DNA of 64,000 nt, from the NCBI RefSeq assembly GCF_002954685.1, contig NZ_MSCN01000001.1, positions 2,967,554 through 3,031,553 of the forward strand, read 5' to 3'. The notes beneath the pieces were generated by a model. The model ran no database searches and had not been told where the DNA came from. It worked only from the letters and a program-made list of their open reading frames with translations. The stretch's first letter is position 1, and every line of letters starts with the position of its first letter. This document shows, piece by piece, positions 1 to 7,820 of the stretch. The translations under genes and the position numbers were made by a program. The stretch is from Polaribacter porphyrae (lineage in GTDB: Bacteria > Bacteroidota > Bacteroidia > Flavobacteriales > Flavobacteriaceae).

Positions 1-739
1 CCACAAGGTGCTTTTCTTTAAAATTTGAAATTTGATTGGAATCAATTATAGTTTCAAAAACGGTATCAGCAACTTGATTTATAATATGATTCTGATTGCC
101 ATATTCAATCAATTTTCCACTTTTCATTATGGCAACTTTGTCAGCAATAGTATCAATATCAGACACAATGTGCGATGATAAAATAACAATACAATCGTTA
201 GCCAAATCTGAAATTAAGTTTCTAAAACGTACTCTTTCTTCTGGGTCTAAACCCACTGTAGGTTCATCAAACAACACAATTTTTGGGTTGTTTAACAATG
301 TTTGTGCAATACCAACTCTTTGTTTCATTCCTCCAGAATACGTGCCAATAGGTTTTTTTGCATTTTCAATTAAGTTTAAACCTTCTAAAAGTTGCTGTAT
401 TTTGGCTCTTAAATTTTTACCTCCAATTCCTTTCATTGCAGCCATATATTCTAAAAATTCGTAAGCATTCAAATTAGGATACACTCCAAAATCTTGAGGT
501 AAAAAACCCAATTGCTGTCGCATATAATTGGCATCTTTTACAATGTTATTTTTGTTTAAAGTGATGTTTCCTAAACTTGGTTTACTTACAGTAGCAATCA
601 TTTTTAAAAGTGTAGATTTTCCTGCACCATTTGCACCTAACAAGCCTAGAATTCCTTTTTCAATATGGATTGAAAAATTTTTCAATCCATATTTATCTTT
701 GCTGTATTTTTTAGATACATTTTGAATCTCTAAATGCAT
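1..739 (-). CDS. ABC transporter ATP-binding protein, 3' end outside the window
   Basis: The reverse strand encodes an ATPase starting MHLEIQNVSKKY at 739 and still open at base 1 (about 246 residues seen). Walker A is GANGAGKST, the signature LSGGMKQRVG and Walker B IVLFDEPTVGLDP, followed by a switch-region SSH. It energises an ABC exporter or permease at the inner membrane, probably encoded beyond the left edge. It starts only 4 bp after the 127-aa secreted protein at 744-1127, so the two are likely one operon. Family assignment is certain; substrate is not visible. ABC-2 type drug or lipid exporters are the usual partners of this short one-domain form. Confidence 0.93.
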   Translation of the reverse strand, partial: MHLEIQNVSKKYSKDKYGLKNFSIHIEKGILGLLGANGAGKSTLLKMIATVSKPSLGNITLNKNNIVKDANYMRQQLGFLPQDFGVYPNLNAYEFLEYMAAMKGIGGKNLRAKIQQLLEGLNLIENAKKPIGTYSGGMKQRVGIAQTLLNNPKIVLFDEPTVGLDPEERVRFRNLISDLANDCIVILSSHIVSDIDTIADKVAIMKSGKLIEYGNQNHIINQVADTVFETIIDSNQISNFKEKHLV

Positions 740-743
740 ACTA

Positions 744-1127
744 TTATTTTTTAGCTTTTGGTTTTACTCTTTCTATGGTAGTTTCATAACCATTTTGAGT
801 AAATTTTAAAGCATTTTTATTACCCTCAATCAATTGCAAATCAACGCCTCTTGTAAATTCGTGTAAGGTATTTTCGTCTTTTAATAAAAGTTCGTCTTTA
901 GAGAATTCAGTAACGATATACATTTTTCCTTCTTCTTGAATAATATCTAATGTAAAGTTGGCTTCTGTTAACTCATAAGTACCTATAAACTTTTTTAGAT
1001 TTTTAGTATTAATTTTTTTTGATTTACTCTCCTTTTTTTGAATAGTTTCTGTGTTTTTAGTTTGTCCAAAAACTACTGTTTGAACTAATAATAAAGCTAA
1101 AATTGTAAGTGATTTTAAAGTTTTCAT
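744..1127 (-). CDS. Small secreted protein, catalytic-domain-less paralogue of the serine hydrolase at 4555-5880
   Basis: This 127-aa protein has a signal peptide (about residues 1-21, ending VVFGQ) and a C-terminal beta-rich domain of roughly 80 residues. Both ends match the 441-aa serine hydrolase at 4555-5880: MKTLKSLTILALLLVQTV against MKTLQQLMLLAFFLIQTV, then FIGTYELTEANF against YTGTYLLKEANL, and LKFTQNGYETTI against LKFKQNGFETTI. The SxxK catalytic domain between them is missing. The retained domain resembles the C-terminal DUF3471-like domain of beta-lactamase-family hydrolases. It is the first gene of an operon with the ABC ATPase. Its role is unknown; a periplasmic or surface accessory function is a guess. 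Confidence 0.85.
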   Translation of the reverse strand: MKTLKSLTILALLLVQTVVFGQTKNTETIQKKESKSKKINTKNLKKFIGTYELTEANFTLDIIQEEGKMYIVTEFSKDELLLKDENTLHEFTRGVDLQLIEGNKNALKFTQNGYETTIERVKPKAKK

Positions 1128-1235
1128 AATGTTATTGTTTTAAAGTTTATACCCCAAAAGTCTTATAGAAATAATGTTTAAAAAAAAAAGAATGATAAAT
1201 GAAGTTACTTTGATGATGTACCTTCAAAAACAAGG

Positions 1236-1307
1236 TTATCATAAAAATGAAGTTGTTTACAAGCATTAGAATGCCTTTTATCATTAAAAGATGGACTTTT
1301 CTCACTT
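1236..1307. promoter_or_regulatory. Candidate LytTR-type operator, 9-mers every 21 bp
   Basis: TTATCATAA (1236), TTATCATTA (1278) and TTCTCACTT (1299) lie in 21-bp register; the slot at 1257 (TTACAAGCA) matches poorly. LytTR regulators typically bind two 9-bp direct repeats about 21 bp apart. A similar array stands 107 bp upstream of the paralogous serine hydrolase; here the distance to the 744-1127 gene is 109 bp. The divergent DUF4932 gene at 1388 could share it. Binding is inferred. Confidence 0.45.
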
Positions 1308-1387
1308 AAAACTTACTTTTATATAGAATTTACGATCGTTTATAGAAGTTATTAGATAGATAAATCGTTAATAAATACATTATCAAA

Positions 1388-2845
1388 ATGAAATTAAATC
1401 AATCTTTTAAAATTGTTATCTATTCTTTTTTGCTAATATTTTTTATTTCTTCCTGCAAAAGCTCAGAACAAGAAAGTATAGCGTCAGATAAAATAATAAG
1501 TGTTCAATACCCAGAAACTTATGAACTCGCTAATATTATTTTGGCACTCACTCAATATGGAAAAATTGATGTGGGAGAAGTTAGAAAAGACTTTGATTAC
1601 TATAATAAAGTTATGAAGTACTTTAAACCTGTAATGAATCACTCTTTATTAGATTCTGTAAACTATTCTAGAAAAAAATGGGAAGATTATTTAAGTTTTA
1701 GAACAGATTCTTATGCGTTTGAATTTGACGAAAATAATCAACTAAAAAGAAAGATTAATTTTTATACCAATAAAGGATTTCAACCTTTTGATAATCATTT
1801 AGATCTAATAAATGATTTTGTAAAAAAATCGAAGTTCAGAGATTTTTTTAAACAAAATAAAGCTTATTATACTGCTGTTTCTGATAAGTATGAGAAAACA
1901 CAATACTTGAATGAAATGAGAGAATTCTTGATTGAGGAGTTTGGTGAGCAATATTCCATAGATAATAAATACAATGTTGTTCTTTCTCCTTTTGTGTATA
2001 GAATGAATTGCCATAGAAATATTGATTCACTTACTGTTGCTGATTTTATAACAATTCCTGATTATGTTTTGTCTGATACAATTTCAATAAATAAACAAAA
2101 TATTGCAACTTCTATACACAGTCTTTTTACTGAAATGGATCATGGTTATGTGAACCCAACTACTGATAAATTTAAAGAATTAGTAAACAAAAATTTTGAT
2201 GCTAAATTATGGGATAATAAAAGTGGTTATAATGAAAATGGTGGTTTTGGAGTGTTTAATGAATATATGACTTGGGGAATTTATGATATTTTTTTACAAA
2301 AGCATTTTCCAAATCTTGCTGATGAAGTAGGGTTATATTGGAGTTTTCAAAATGATAGTAGAGGTTTTGAATATTCTCGTTTATTTACACAACAACTTTT
2401 AATGTTCTACAACACAAAGAAGGAAGATGAAACTATAAAAGATTTATATCCTAAAATGTTAGAATGGACTTCTGAAGTTCAAAAGAATTTATCAAAACCA
2501 GAAATAATTTCACCAAAAGATGTTCTAATAACAAACTTATCAGAAAAAACAAAAATTAATATTTCATTTTCTGAACCTATGAAAAAATCAGATACAATAA
2601 CAGTGAAACTGCAAGATAGAAAGTTTTCTAAAGCTTTTATTGATTTAAACGCTATTGATAATAATTTGAAATGGTCAACAAACGGAACATCAGTAGAATT
2701 TGAAATGAGTTTGAATAACAAACTTGTGCCTTATTATTTGCAGTTTAATTGGTGGGGAACTAAACATCCACTTATAAGTAAAAAAGGCGTATTGATAAAA
2801 AGTGCTAAATATTTTAAGATTACTAATGAAAACCCCGAAAAATAA
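1388..2845 (+). CDS. DUF4932-like lipoprotein with degenerate zinc site
   Basis: A 485-aa protein with a lipoprotein signal (IFFISSC, Cys about 23). The central region, with an EMDHGYVNP segment (residues 249-257), resembles DUF4932 proteins, which normally carry a HEFxHxxVNP metallopeptidase motif. Here the first His of HExxH is Thr (T248-E-M-D-H252), so zinc peptidase activity is doubtful. The C-terminus (about 385-480) reads like an Ig-type Big_5 domain (ISFSEPMKKSDTITVKL). It overlaps the next gene by one base (TAATG), implying translational coupling. It probably sits in the periplasm or outer membrane. Confidence 0.7.
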   Translation: MKLNQSFKIVIYSFLLIFFISSCKSSEQESIASDKIISVQYPETYELANIILALTQYGKIDVGEVRKDFDYYNKVMKYFKPVMNHSLLDSVNYSRKKWEDYLSFRTDSYAFEFDENNQLKRKINFYTNKGFQPFDNHLDLINDFVKKSKFRDFFKQNKAYYTAVSDKYEKTQYLNEMREFLIEEFGEQYSIDNKYNVVLSPFVYRMNCHRNIDSLTVADFITIPDYVLSDTISINKQNIATSIHSLFTEMDHGYVNPTTDKFKELVNKNFDAKLWDNKSGYNENGGFGVFNEYMTWGIYDIFLQKHFPNLADEVGLYWSFQNDSRGFEYSRLFTQQLLMFYNTKKEDETIKDLYPKMLEWTSEVQKNLSKPEIISPKDVLITNLSEKTKINISFSEPMKKSDTITVKLQDRKFSKAFIDLNAIDNNLKWSTNGTSVEFEMSLNNKLVPYYLQFNWWGTKHPLISKKGVLIKSAKYFKITNENPEK

Positions 2846-3312
2846 TGGAAAAATGGAATTTTATTTCAGAAAAAAGTACCGCAGAAATTAATAATAAATT
2901 TCATTCAAATTTTGATTCTTTAAAAGGGTTTGTTTTAAAAACTAGTATTGAAAATGATGAACAAATCACTTTTAAAATCCGTAAACGAGTTAAATATGGT
3001 TGGTATATTGCTTACCATAATTGGACTGTGGTAAAAGGGAAACTGATAAAATCGAAAGATAATAGTAATACAAAGATTAAAATTGTTTTTGCACAGCATT
3101 TTTTAATAAAACTTATATTATACGCTCATATAGTTTTAGGTGCTTTTGTTATAATTAGTATTGTATCTGAAGTAAGCAATAATCAATCTAAAATTATTTT
3201 TGGAGGTATACTTTTGTTAATTGGTATTCTATTATGGATAATTATTCAAAAGAAATTTAAACAGGATATTAAAAAATATAAGAATTTGATTTATAAGATA
3301 GCAAAAGAATGA
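2845..3312 (+). CDS. Hypothetical membrane protein coupled to the DUF4932 lipoprotein
   Basis: A 155-aa protein whose ATG overlaps the stop of the preceding gene. The first 85 residues are soluble and beta-rich (WNFISEKSTAEINNKF, then FKIRKRVKYGWYIAYHNW). Two membrane helices follow, near residues 92-112 and 117-136, with a basic C-terminal tail. I recognise no family. The tight overlap suggests it is made with the lipoprotein and may act with it at the envelope. The gene ends 14 bp from the convergent toxin candidate, with no clear hairpin between them. Confidence 0.7.
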   Translation: MEKWNFISEKSTAEINNKFHSNFDSLKGFVLKTSIENDEQITFKIRKRVKYGWYIAYHNWTVVKGKLIKSKDNSNTKIKIVFAQHFLIKLILYAHIVLGAFVIISIVSEVSNNQSKIIFGGILLLIGILLWIIIQKKFKQDIKKYKNLIYKIAKE

Positions 3313-3326
3313 ATAGTTGGTTGTGA

Positions 3327-3776
3327 TTAAAAACCAAACTTCCTCTTCATAAAAGGTTCTATAGTTGTAGCTGTAGAGAGAGTAATATGAATTAATCTTA
3401 AAACATCAGGACTTACATTACCGATAGCTCTCTCTGGATTTTCTGCCAAAAAATCTATGACATCTTTAATTAGAAACTCTCTTAATTTAGAACAATCTAC
3501 GAAACTATCTCTGTCAAGAAAAGAATGATTTTCTTTATCAATTTTTACGTGTAGTGACTTCAAATAAGAATTATATGCAACATTTGTATTTGTTTCAGAA
3601 TTAATGACAACATAAGCTAAAAAATCATCTGAATTATTCTTTGAAACTACAATAATGTATTTGTCATAATTAACTGTGAAATTAGGAATCTGAATTAAAA
3701 TTGCACTACCTAAATCTATATTTCTTTTAGCAAATTGATTTTTTAAATCATCTGGAAAGAAATCCCCTAAACTCAT
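3327..3776 (-). CDS. Candidate toxin of a Panacea-type toxin-antitoxin pair
   Basis: A 149-aa soluble protein starting 2 bp after the stop of the Panacea/SocA-like antitoxin gene, on the same strand. That order and spacing are typical of Panacea toxin-antitoxin operons, where one antitoxin domain pairs with many unrelated toxins. The segment GSAILIQIPNF...DKYIIVVS followed by YVVINSE has the strand pattern of SH3-like PemK/MazF folds, but no catalytic signature stands out, so the mechanism is open. The toxin label rests on context. It could instead be an accessory protein. Confidence 0.55.
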   Translation of the reverse strand: MSLGDFFPDDLKNQFAKRNIDLGSAILIQIPNFTVNYDKYIIVVSKNNSDDFLAYVVINSETNTNVAYNSYLKSLHVKIDKENHSFLDRDSFVDCSKLREFLIKDVIDFLAENPERAIGNVSPDVLRLIHITLSTATTIEPFMKRKFGF

Positions 3777-3778
3777 TG

Positions 3779-4291
3779 TTAAATCAACTCTAAATTATCA
3801 TTAGCTTTTTGCATACTAATAAATTTGAGCAGACTTTCGTCTGCACCTAAAGCTTTTGCCATATCTATATAATTAATATTCCATATAGCTTTATTATATG
3901 CATAGTCATGAGATTTCTTTGTTAGAGCTTTAAAATCTAAATCTTTATTTTCTTGAATTGATTCGCTTAAACACTCAATATCACTTTCAGATAAACATTC
4001 TAAATTAGGCTCAACCAAAGATTTAACAAAATACCTATTGTACTTTGCTACAACCTCTTCTAATCCTTGGATATTCTCATCGACAACATTTTTGACAAAT
4101 GAAGGAACTGGACCAAATTCCATTTTAACGTAAGTATCTCCAAAAATAGGTCTTCCATACTTTAATAAGTGTTTCTGGTCAGCGAAATAAAGAATTTTAT
4201 AAGTTTTGTGAGTATCTGCTTTTTCAAGATTGTTTATTACAAACAAAAGGCTATTAACAGCTTTTTCTCTATGTAAATTAAAGTCTCTCAT
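3779..4291 (-). CDS. Panacea (SocA/DUF4065-like) antitoxin
   Basis: A 170-aa protein with the diagnostic Panacea core near the N-terminus: KTYKILYFADQKHLLKYGRP, then IFGDTYVKMEFGPVPSFV, i.e. the K-LLYFAD, GRPI-GD-Y and GPVP blocks. The family includes SocA, an antitoxin and ClpXP adaptor, and many antitoxins that neutralise diverse toxins directly. A good -33/-7 promoter lies just upstream (4330-4362). The gene leads a two-gene operon with 3327-3776. Family assignment is strong; the antitoxin role is inferred from family and operon. Confidence 0.82.
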   Translation of the reverse strand: MRDFNLHREKAVNSLLFVINNLEKADTHKTYKILYFADQKHLLKYGRPIFGDTYVKMEFGPVPSFVKNVVDENIQGLEEVVAKYNRYFVKSLVEPNLECLSESDIECLSESIQENKDLDFKALTKKSHDYAYNKAIWNINYIDMAKALGADESLLKFISMQKANDNLELI

Positions 4292-4329
4292 ATGTATTTA
4301 AAGGTATCCATTTAAGTAAATGAACTGCA

Positions 4330-4362
4330 CAAAGTTACAAAAAAATAACTACAGCCAACAAA
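4330..4362 (-). promoter_or_regulatory. Bacteroidota-type promoter of the Panacea operon
   Basis: On the minus strand TTTG (4362-4359) is followed after 21 bp by TAACTTTG (4337-4330), a full match to the TTTG / TAnnTTTG consensus. Transcription would begin near 4323, about 32 nt before the antitoxin start. Confidence 0.6.
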
Positions 4363-4474
4363 GTGTGTAAAAAACAGCTAAATTTATGCCAAAATTTATT
4401 TGTTAGTTTACACAATAAAATAGCTTTAATCAAAAGAGAATATATGTAGTTACTTTCTTTTCATATATAAATAT

Positions 4475-4492
4475 TTCTAATTTAAATTAGAA
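4475..4492. repeat. Perfect 18-bp palindrome
   Basis: TTCTAATTTAAATTAGAA is a perfect palindrome between the 3' end of the serine hydrolase gene and the toxin-antitoxin promoter. Just left of it, ATATATG (about 4440-4446) and CATATAT (4462-4468) form another short inverted repeat. It may be an operator for the downstream operon or part of the hydrolase terminator; the sequence does not decide. Confidence 0.4.
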
Positions 4493-4554
4493 TGATTAAA
4501 AAAAATATCCATTACTTGAATTAAAAGCAATAGATATAAAACTCAACTAGTTTT

Positions 4555-5880
4555 TTATCTATTGATTTCAATTTTACTAATGGTAGTTTCAAATCCATTT
4601 TGCTTGAATTTTAGACGTTCAGTAGTTCCATCAATTTTTGATAAAATAACACCAACAACTTTATCAGAAAGTGAGTTTTCATTTTTTTGCGCAAGTTCAC
4701 TTTTTATGCCTTGGGCATCAACTACAATAAACATTTTAGTACCTTCAGCAACAATTTTTAATTGTAAATTAGCCTCCTTTAGTAAGTAGGTTCCAGTATA
4801 TTTTTTAAACTTTTCAAAATCAACTTTTTCAAAATCGTTTATAGGTTTATTGTCTAAATAATTTAATAAATCTTTTGTCAAGGAATTTCTTGAAGGAATA
4901 GAAATATTGTTAGAAAACACTAAAAACAAGTTTTTTGTTTCAGGATTATATTGATTTCTAAAAGCATAACCAATATTGTTTTCTCCATGGCCAAAAGAAG
5001 TTTGGTTTTCTTTATCGAACTTAAAAATGCCTAAACCATAAGTTTCATTTCCAGAAGATAACATTAACTCCAAAGTTTCTTTTTGAAGTAGTTTTTCTGT
5101 TTCAAAAAGTGATGTGTAAAATACTTCCATATCAGATAGAGTAGAGGCAACACTACCTGCAGCATAAGCAATATTTGCAAAGAACTTATAATTTAAATGT
5201 TTAGAAACGTCTTTATTATTATGATATGGAGTAGCTAAATTTGGTAAGTTTTTATGAACATAAGCATAGGTATTTTTTAAATGAAGTGGCTCAATTACAC
5301 GTTCTCTAACCAAATCAAAATAACTTTGGTCTGTTATTTTTTCAAGAATTTTTCCCAATAAAAAATAATTGGTGTTGCAATAATTGAATTTACCTATTTG
5401 CTCAGGATTATTTTTTTCAACTTGATTTAGTAAATTAACATTATATATCGAATCATTTTTTGCATAAAATAAATCAACAATATTTTTGCCAATTACTTCA
5501 TCCAAACCACTTTCGTGAGCTAATAATTGAGATATTGTAAGAGAATTGGCTACATTTTTAATAGGACTTAAAAATTTCCCAATACTATCATTTAAGCCAA
5601 TTTTTCCTTTTTCAAGTTCTTGTAAAACCAATATAGCAGTCATTGTTTTTGATGCACTTCCTATATTAAAGACACTATTTTCATTTAGATTGAATTTTCC
5701 TAAACTCAAATTACTAATTTGATTATCTTTTTTAATCAGAATTGCAATACCTTTATTTTGCTCTTTTATAGAAGTATCGTATTTTTTTGATAAAATTTCT
5801 AAATTGTTATTTTGGCTAAATCCTAATACTGTTTGAATTAGAAAAAAAGCAAGTAGCATAAGTTGTTGTAAAGTTTTCAT
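4555..5880 (-). CDS. Secreted serine hydrolase (beta-lactamase / class C family)
   Basis: A 441-aa protein with a signal peptide (to about residue 22) and the penicillin-binding fold of class C beta-lactamase-like hydrolases. The catalytic S75-A-S-K78 (FNIGSASKTMTA), the Y167-C-N169 triad (FNYCNTNYF) and an HxG-type third motif (FGHGENN) are all present. The last 90 residues form a DUF3471-like domain shared with the small protein at 744-1127. Such enzymes act on peptides, D-amino-acid substrates or esters in the periplasm; substrate is not predictable. It is divergent from the LytS/LytTR pair, with a 21-bp-phased repeat between, so control by that pair is likely. Confidence 0.9.
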   Translation of the reverse strand: MKTLQQLMLLAFFLIQTVLGFSQNNNLEILSKKYDTSIKEQNKGIAILIKKDNQISNLSLGKFNLNENSVFNIGSASKTMTAILVLQELEKGKIGLNDSIGKFLSPIKNVANSLTISQLLAHESGLDEVIGKNIVDLFYAKNDSIYNVNLLNQVEKNNPEQIGKFNYCNTNYFLLGKILEKITDQSYFDLVRERVIEPLHLKNTYAYVHKNLPNLATPYHNNKDVSKHLNYKFFANIAYAAGSVASTLSDMEVFYTSLFETEKLLQKETLELMLSSGNETYGLGIFKFDKENQTSFGHGENNIGYAFRNQYNPETKNLFLVFSNNISIPSRNSLTKDLLNYLDNKPINDFEKVDFEKFKKYTGTYLLKEANLQLKIVAEGTKMFIVVDAQGIKSELAQKNENSLSDKVVGVILSKIDGTTERLKFKQNGFETTISKIEINR

Positions 5881-5986
5881 TTTTATTATTTTAAAATTTA
5901 TACCACAAAAGTGGAGATGATTTTAAGCTTGTAAAAAAAAGAATGATGAACACTTTTACTTTAATGATAAGCTTACAGAAATACTA

Positions 5987-6037
5987 TTATCATTAAAAAA
6001 CGAATGTTTAGACCAAAAAGAGGAGCAGTTATCACTA
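5987..6037. promoter_or_regulatory. Candidate LytTR-type operator between hydrolase and LytS genes
   Basis: TTATCATTA (5987), a weak TTAGACCAA (6008) and TTATCACTA (6029) are spaced exactly 21 bp. TTTAATGATAA at 5960-5970 forms an 11-bp perfect inverted repeat with TTATCATTAAA at 5987-5997. The site lies 107 bp upstream of the hydrolase start, matching the layout upstream of its paralogue. It would suit autoregulation by the LytTR regulator at 7070. Confidence 0.5.
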
Positions 6038-6095
6038 AAAAAATAAGTTTTGAGTATGAAACTGTATTTTTGAAACATCTTTTAAAACGAGAAAA

Positions 6096-7073
6096 ATGTC
6101 GAAACTAGATAAATGGATAGATAATAAGATAGTACAAAACTTATTTGTATGGATTTTTATTTTACTCATTTTTATGATTATCATTCAGGCAGAAAATAGG
6201 TTAATTGTGGCCTTATTTTTTATCGCTTTTATAATGCCTTTAACGTATATTCAAAATCTTAAAATTTTACCATATTTTTTTAAAAAGAAAATACAATTTG
6301 GTGTTTTTTTAAGCCTATTAAATATTAGTTTTTTTACCTTTTTAGGTGTCTTTTTTTTGAGTGATTTTTTTGAAAGGTTTGAATTAAGAATGCTACCCAA
6401 CATTTTTGGAGGAGTAATTTTAACGCTCGTTTTTGGAACAGCGACAAAATTGGCAAAAGATAGTTTTGTAAGAAGACAACAAGAAAAGGAAGCAGAATTA
6501 AAGTTATTGAAAGCACAATTAAATCCGCACTTTTTATTCAACACGTTGAATAATTTGTATGGCTTGTCTGTAATTAAGTCGGATAAATTACCTGATTTAA
6601 TGTTAAAATTATCAGATTTATTACGTTATAGTTTATATGAAACTGCAGCAGTTTTAGTACCTATGGAAAAAGAAATCACGTATTTAAAAAACTATATTTC
6701 TTTAGAAAAAATTAGGTTAGAAGATAAAACCGATATCAATTTTAAAGCTTCTGGTAATTTTTCAAACTTAAAAATAGCACCAATGTTATTTATAGTTTTT
6801 GTGGAAAATGCATTTAAACACCTAGGGAATTTAGAAAATGAACAGAGTAAAGTTCTCGTAAACATATCAGAAGAAAATGACAAAATTAAATTTACTTGTA
6901 AAAATACAATTGATATAATAGATGAACAACATCACAATTTAGAAAAAGGAAAAAGTGGCATTGGTTTGGTAAATGCAAAAAAAAGGTTAGAGTTATTATA
7001 TACTGATAAATATCAGTTAAAAATTGATAAAACAGATGATTTATATTGTGTAAATTTAACTCTAGAAGTATGA
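6096..7073 (+). CDS. LytS-type sensor histidine kinase
   Basis: A 325-aa kinase with four membrane helices in residues 13-112, then a His_kinase (PF06580) domain with phospho-acceptor H145 in QLNPHFLFNTLNNLYG, and an HATPase domain with the N-box FVENAFKH and G-box GIGLVNAKKRLELLY. It lacks a large extracytoplasmic sensor, so it probably reads a membrane or envelope cue. Its TGA overlaps the ATG of the response regulator (ATGA), so the two are coupled. The divergent serine hydrolase and its operator-like repeats make those genes likely targets. Confidence 0.95.
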   Translation: MSKLDKWIDNKIVQNLFVWIFILLIFMIIIQAENRLIVALFFIAFIMPLTYIQNLKILPYFFKKKIQFGVFLSLLNISFFTFLGVFFLSDFFERFELRMLPNIFGGVILTLVFGTATKLAKDSFVRRQQEKEAELKLLKAQLNPHFLFNTLNNLYGLSVIKSDKLPDLMLKLSDLLRYSLYETAAVLVPMEKEITYLKNYISLEKIRLEDKTDINFKASGNFSNLKIAPMLFIVFVENAFKHLGNLENEQSKVLVNISEENDKIKFTCKNTIDIIDEQHHNLEKGKSGIGLVNAKKRLELLYTDKYQLKIDKTDDLYCVNLTLEV

Positions 7074-7774
7074 AAAACCTAAAATGTATTATTGCTGATG
7101 ATGAGCCAATTGCACGTCAAATTTTAGAAAATTATATTGATGCATTTCCATATTTGAATTTAGTAGCTTCTTGTAAAAACGCATTTGAAGTTTTAGAAGT
7201 TCTCCAAGAAAAACAAGTCGATATTTTGTTTCTAGACATTAATATGCCAAAACTTTCAGGCTTAAGTTTATTAAAAACTTTGCAAAAAAGCCCTAATGTA
7301 ATTATCACAACTGCATATCCAGAGTTTGCTTTAGAAGGTTTTGAATTGGCAGTAACTGATTATTTGGTAAAACCATTTTCTTTAGAACGTTTTATGCAGG
7401 CCGTTCAAAAAGTATCAAAAAACATGGTTTCAGAAACAGTAGTTATCAATAAACAAGAAGAAACTGTAAAAAGTATTTTTGTTAAGAGTGATAAAAAAAT
7501 TATTAAACTAAATTTTGATGAAATTTATCATGCAGAAGCTTATGGAAATTATGTAAAGATTTTTGCTGATAAAATGATACTCACTCCACAAACTTTATCT
7601 GATTTTTTAAAGAAATTATCCAAAGATTTTATCAGAATTCACAAATCATATCTCATTAATTTTAATCATTTAAAAATGATTGATGGAAACCAAGTTATTC
7701 TCAATAATGACACAAAAATCCCTGTAGGAAAATCTTACAAAAAGGAACTTTTAGACAGATTAGATAATAGTTAA
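7070..7774 (+). CDS. LytTR-family response regulator
   Basis: A 234-aa regulator: receiver domain with acidic pocket D10-D11 and phospho-acceptor D56 (DILFLDINMP), then a LytTR DNA-binding domain (FIRIHKSYLINFNHLK). I chose the ATG at 7070, which overlaps the kinase stop; an upstream TTG at 7046 lies inside the kinase gene and would add eight residues not typical of receivers. LytTR proteins bind paired 9-bp direct repeats about two helical turns apart, which fits the phased repeats at 1236-1307 and 5987-6037. Confidence 0.95.
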   Translation: MKNLKCIIADDEPIARQILENYIDAFPYLNLVASCKNAFEVLEVLQEKQVDILFLDINMPKLSGLSLLKTLQKSPNVIITTAYPEFALEGFELAVTDYLVKPFSLERFMQAVQKVSKNMVSETVVINKQEETVKSIFVKSDKKIIKLNFDEIYHAEAYGNYVKIFADKMILTPQTLSDFLKKLSKDFIRIHKSYLINFNHLKMIDGNQVILNNDTKIPVGKSYKKELLDRLDNS

Positions 7775-7820
7775 TCTATTCTTAATAATATTCTTATTTT
7801 TGCACGAATAAATTAAAAAT

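Noticed and set aside
96..725. Plus-strand frames at the left edge
   Set aside because: They are antisense to an ABC ATPase with all its motifs on the minus strand.
1805..2030. Antisense frames within the DUF4932 gene and similar frames elsewhere
   Set aside because: They lie inside strong genes on the other strand, have low-complexity translations and no initiation context.
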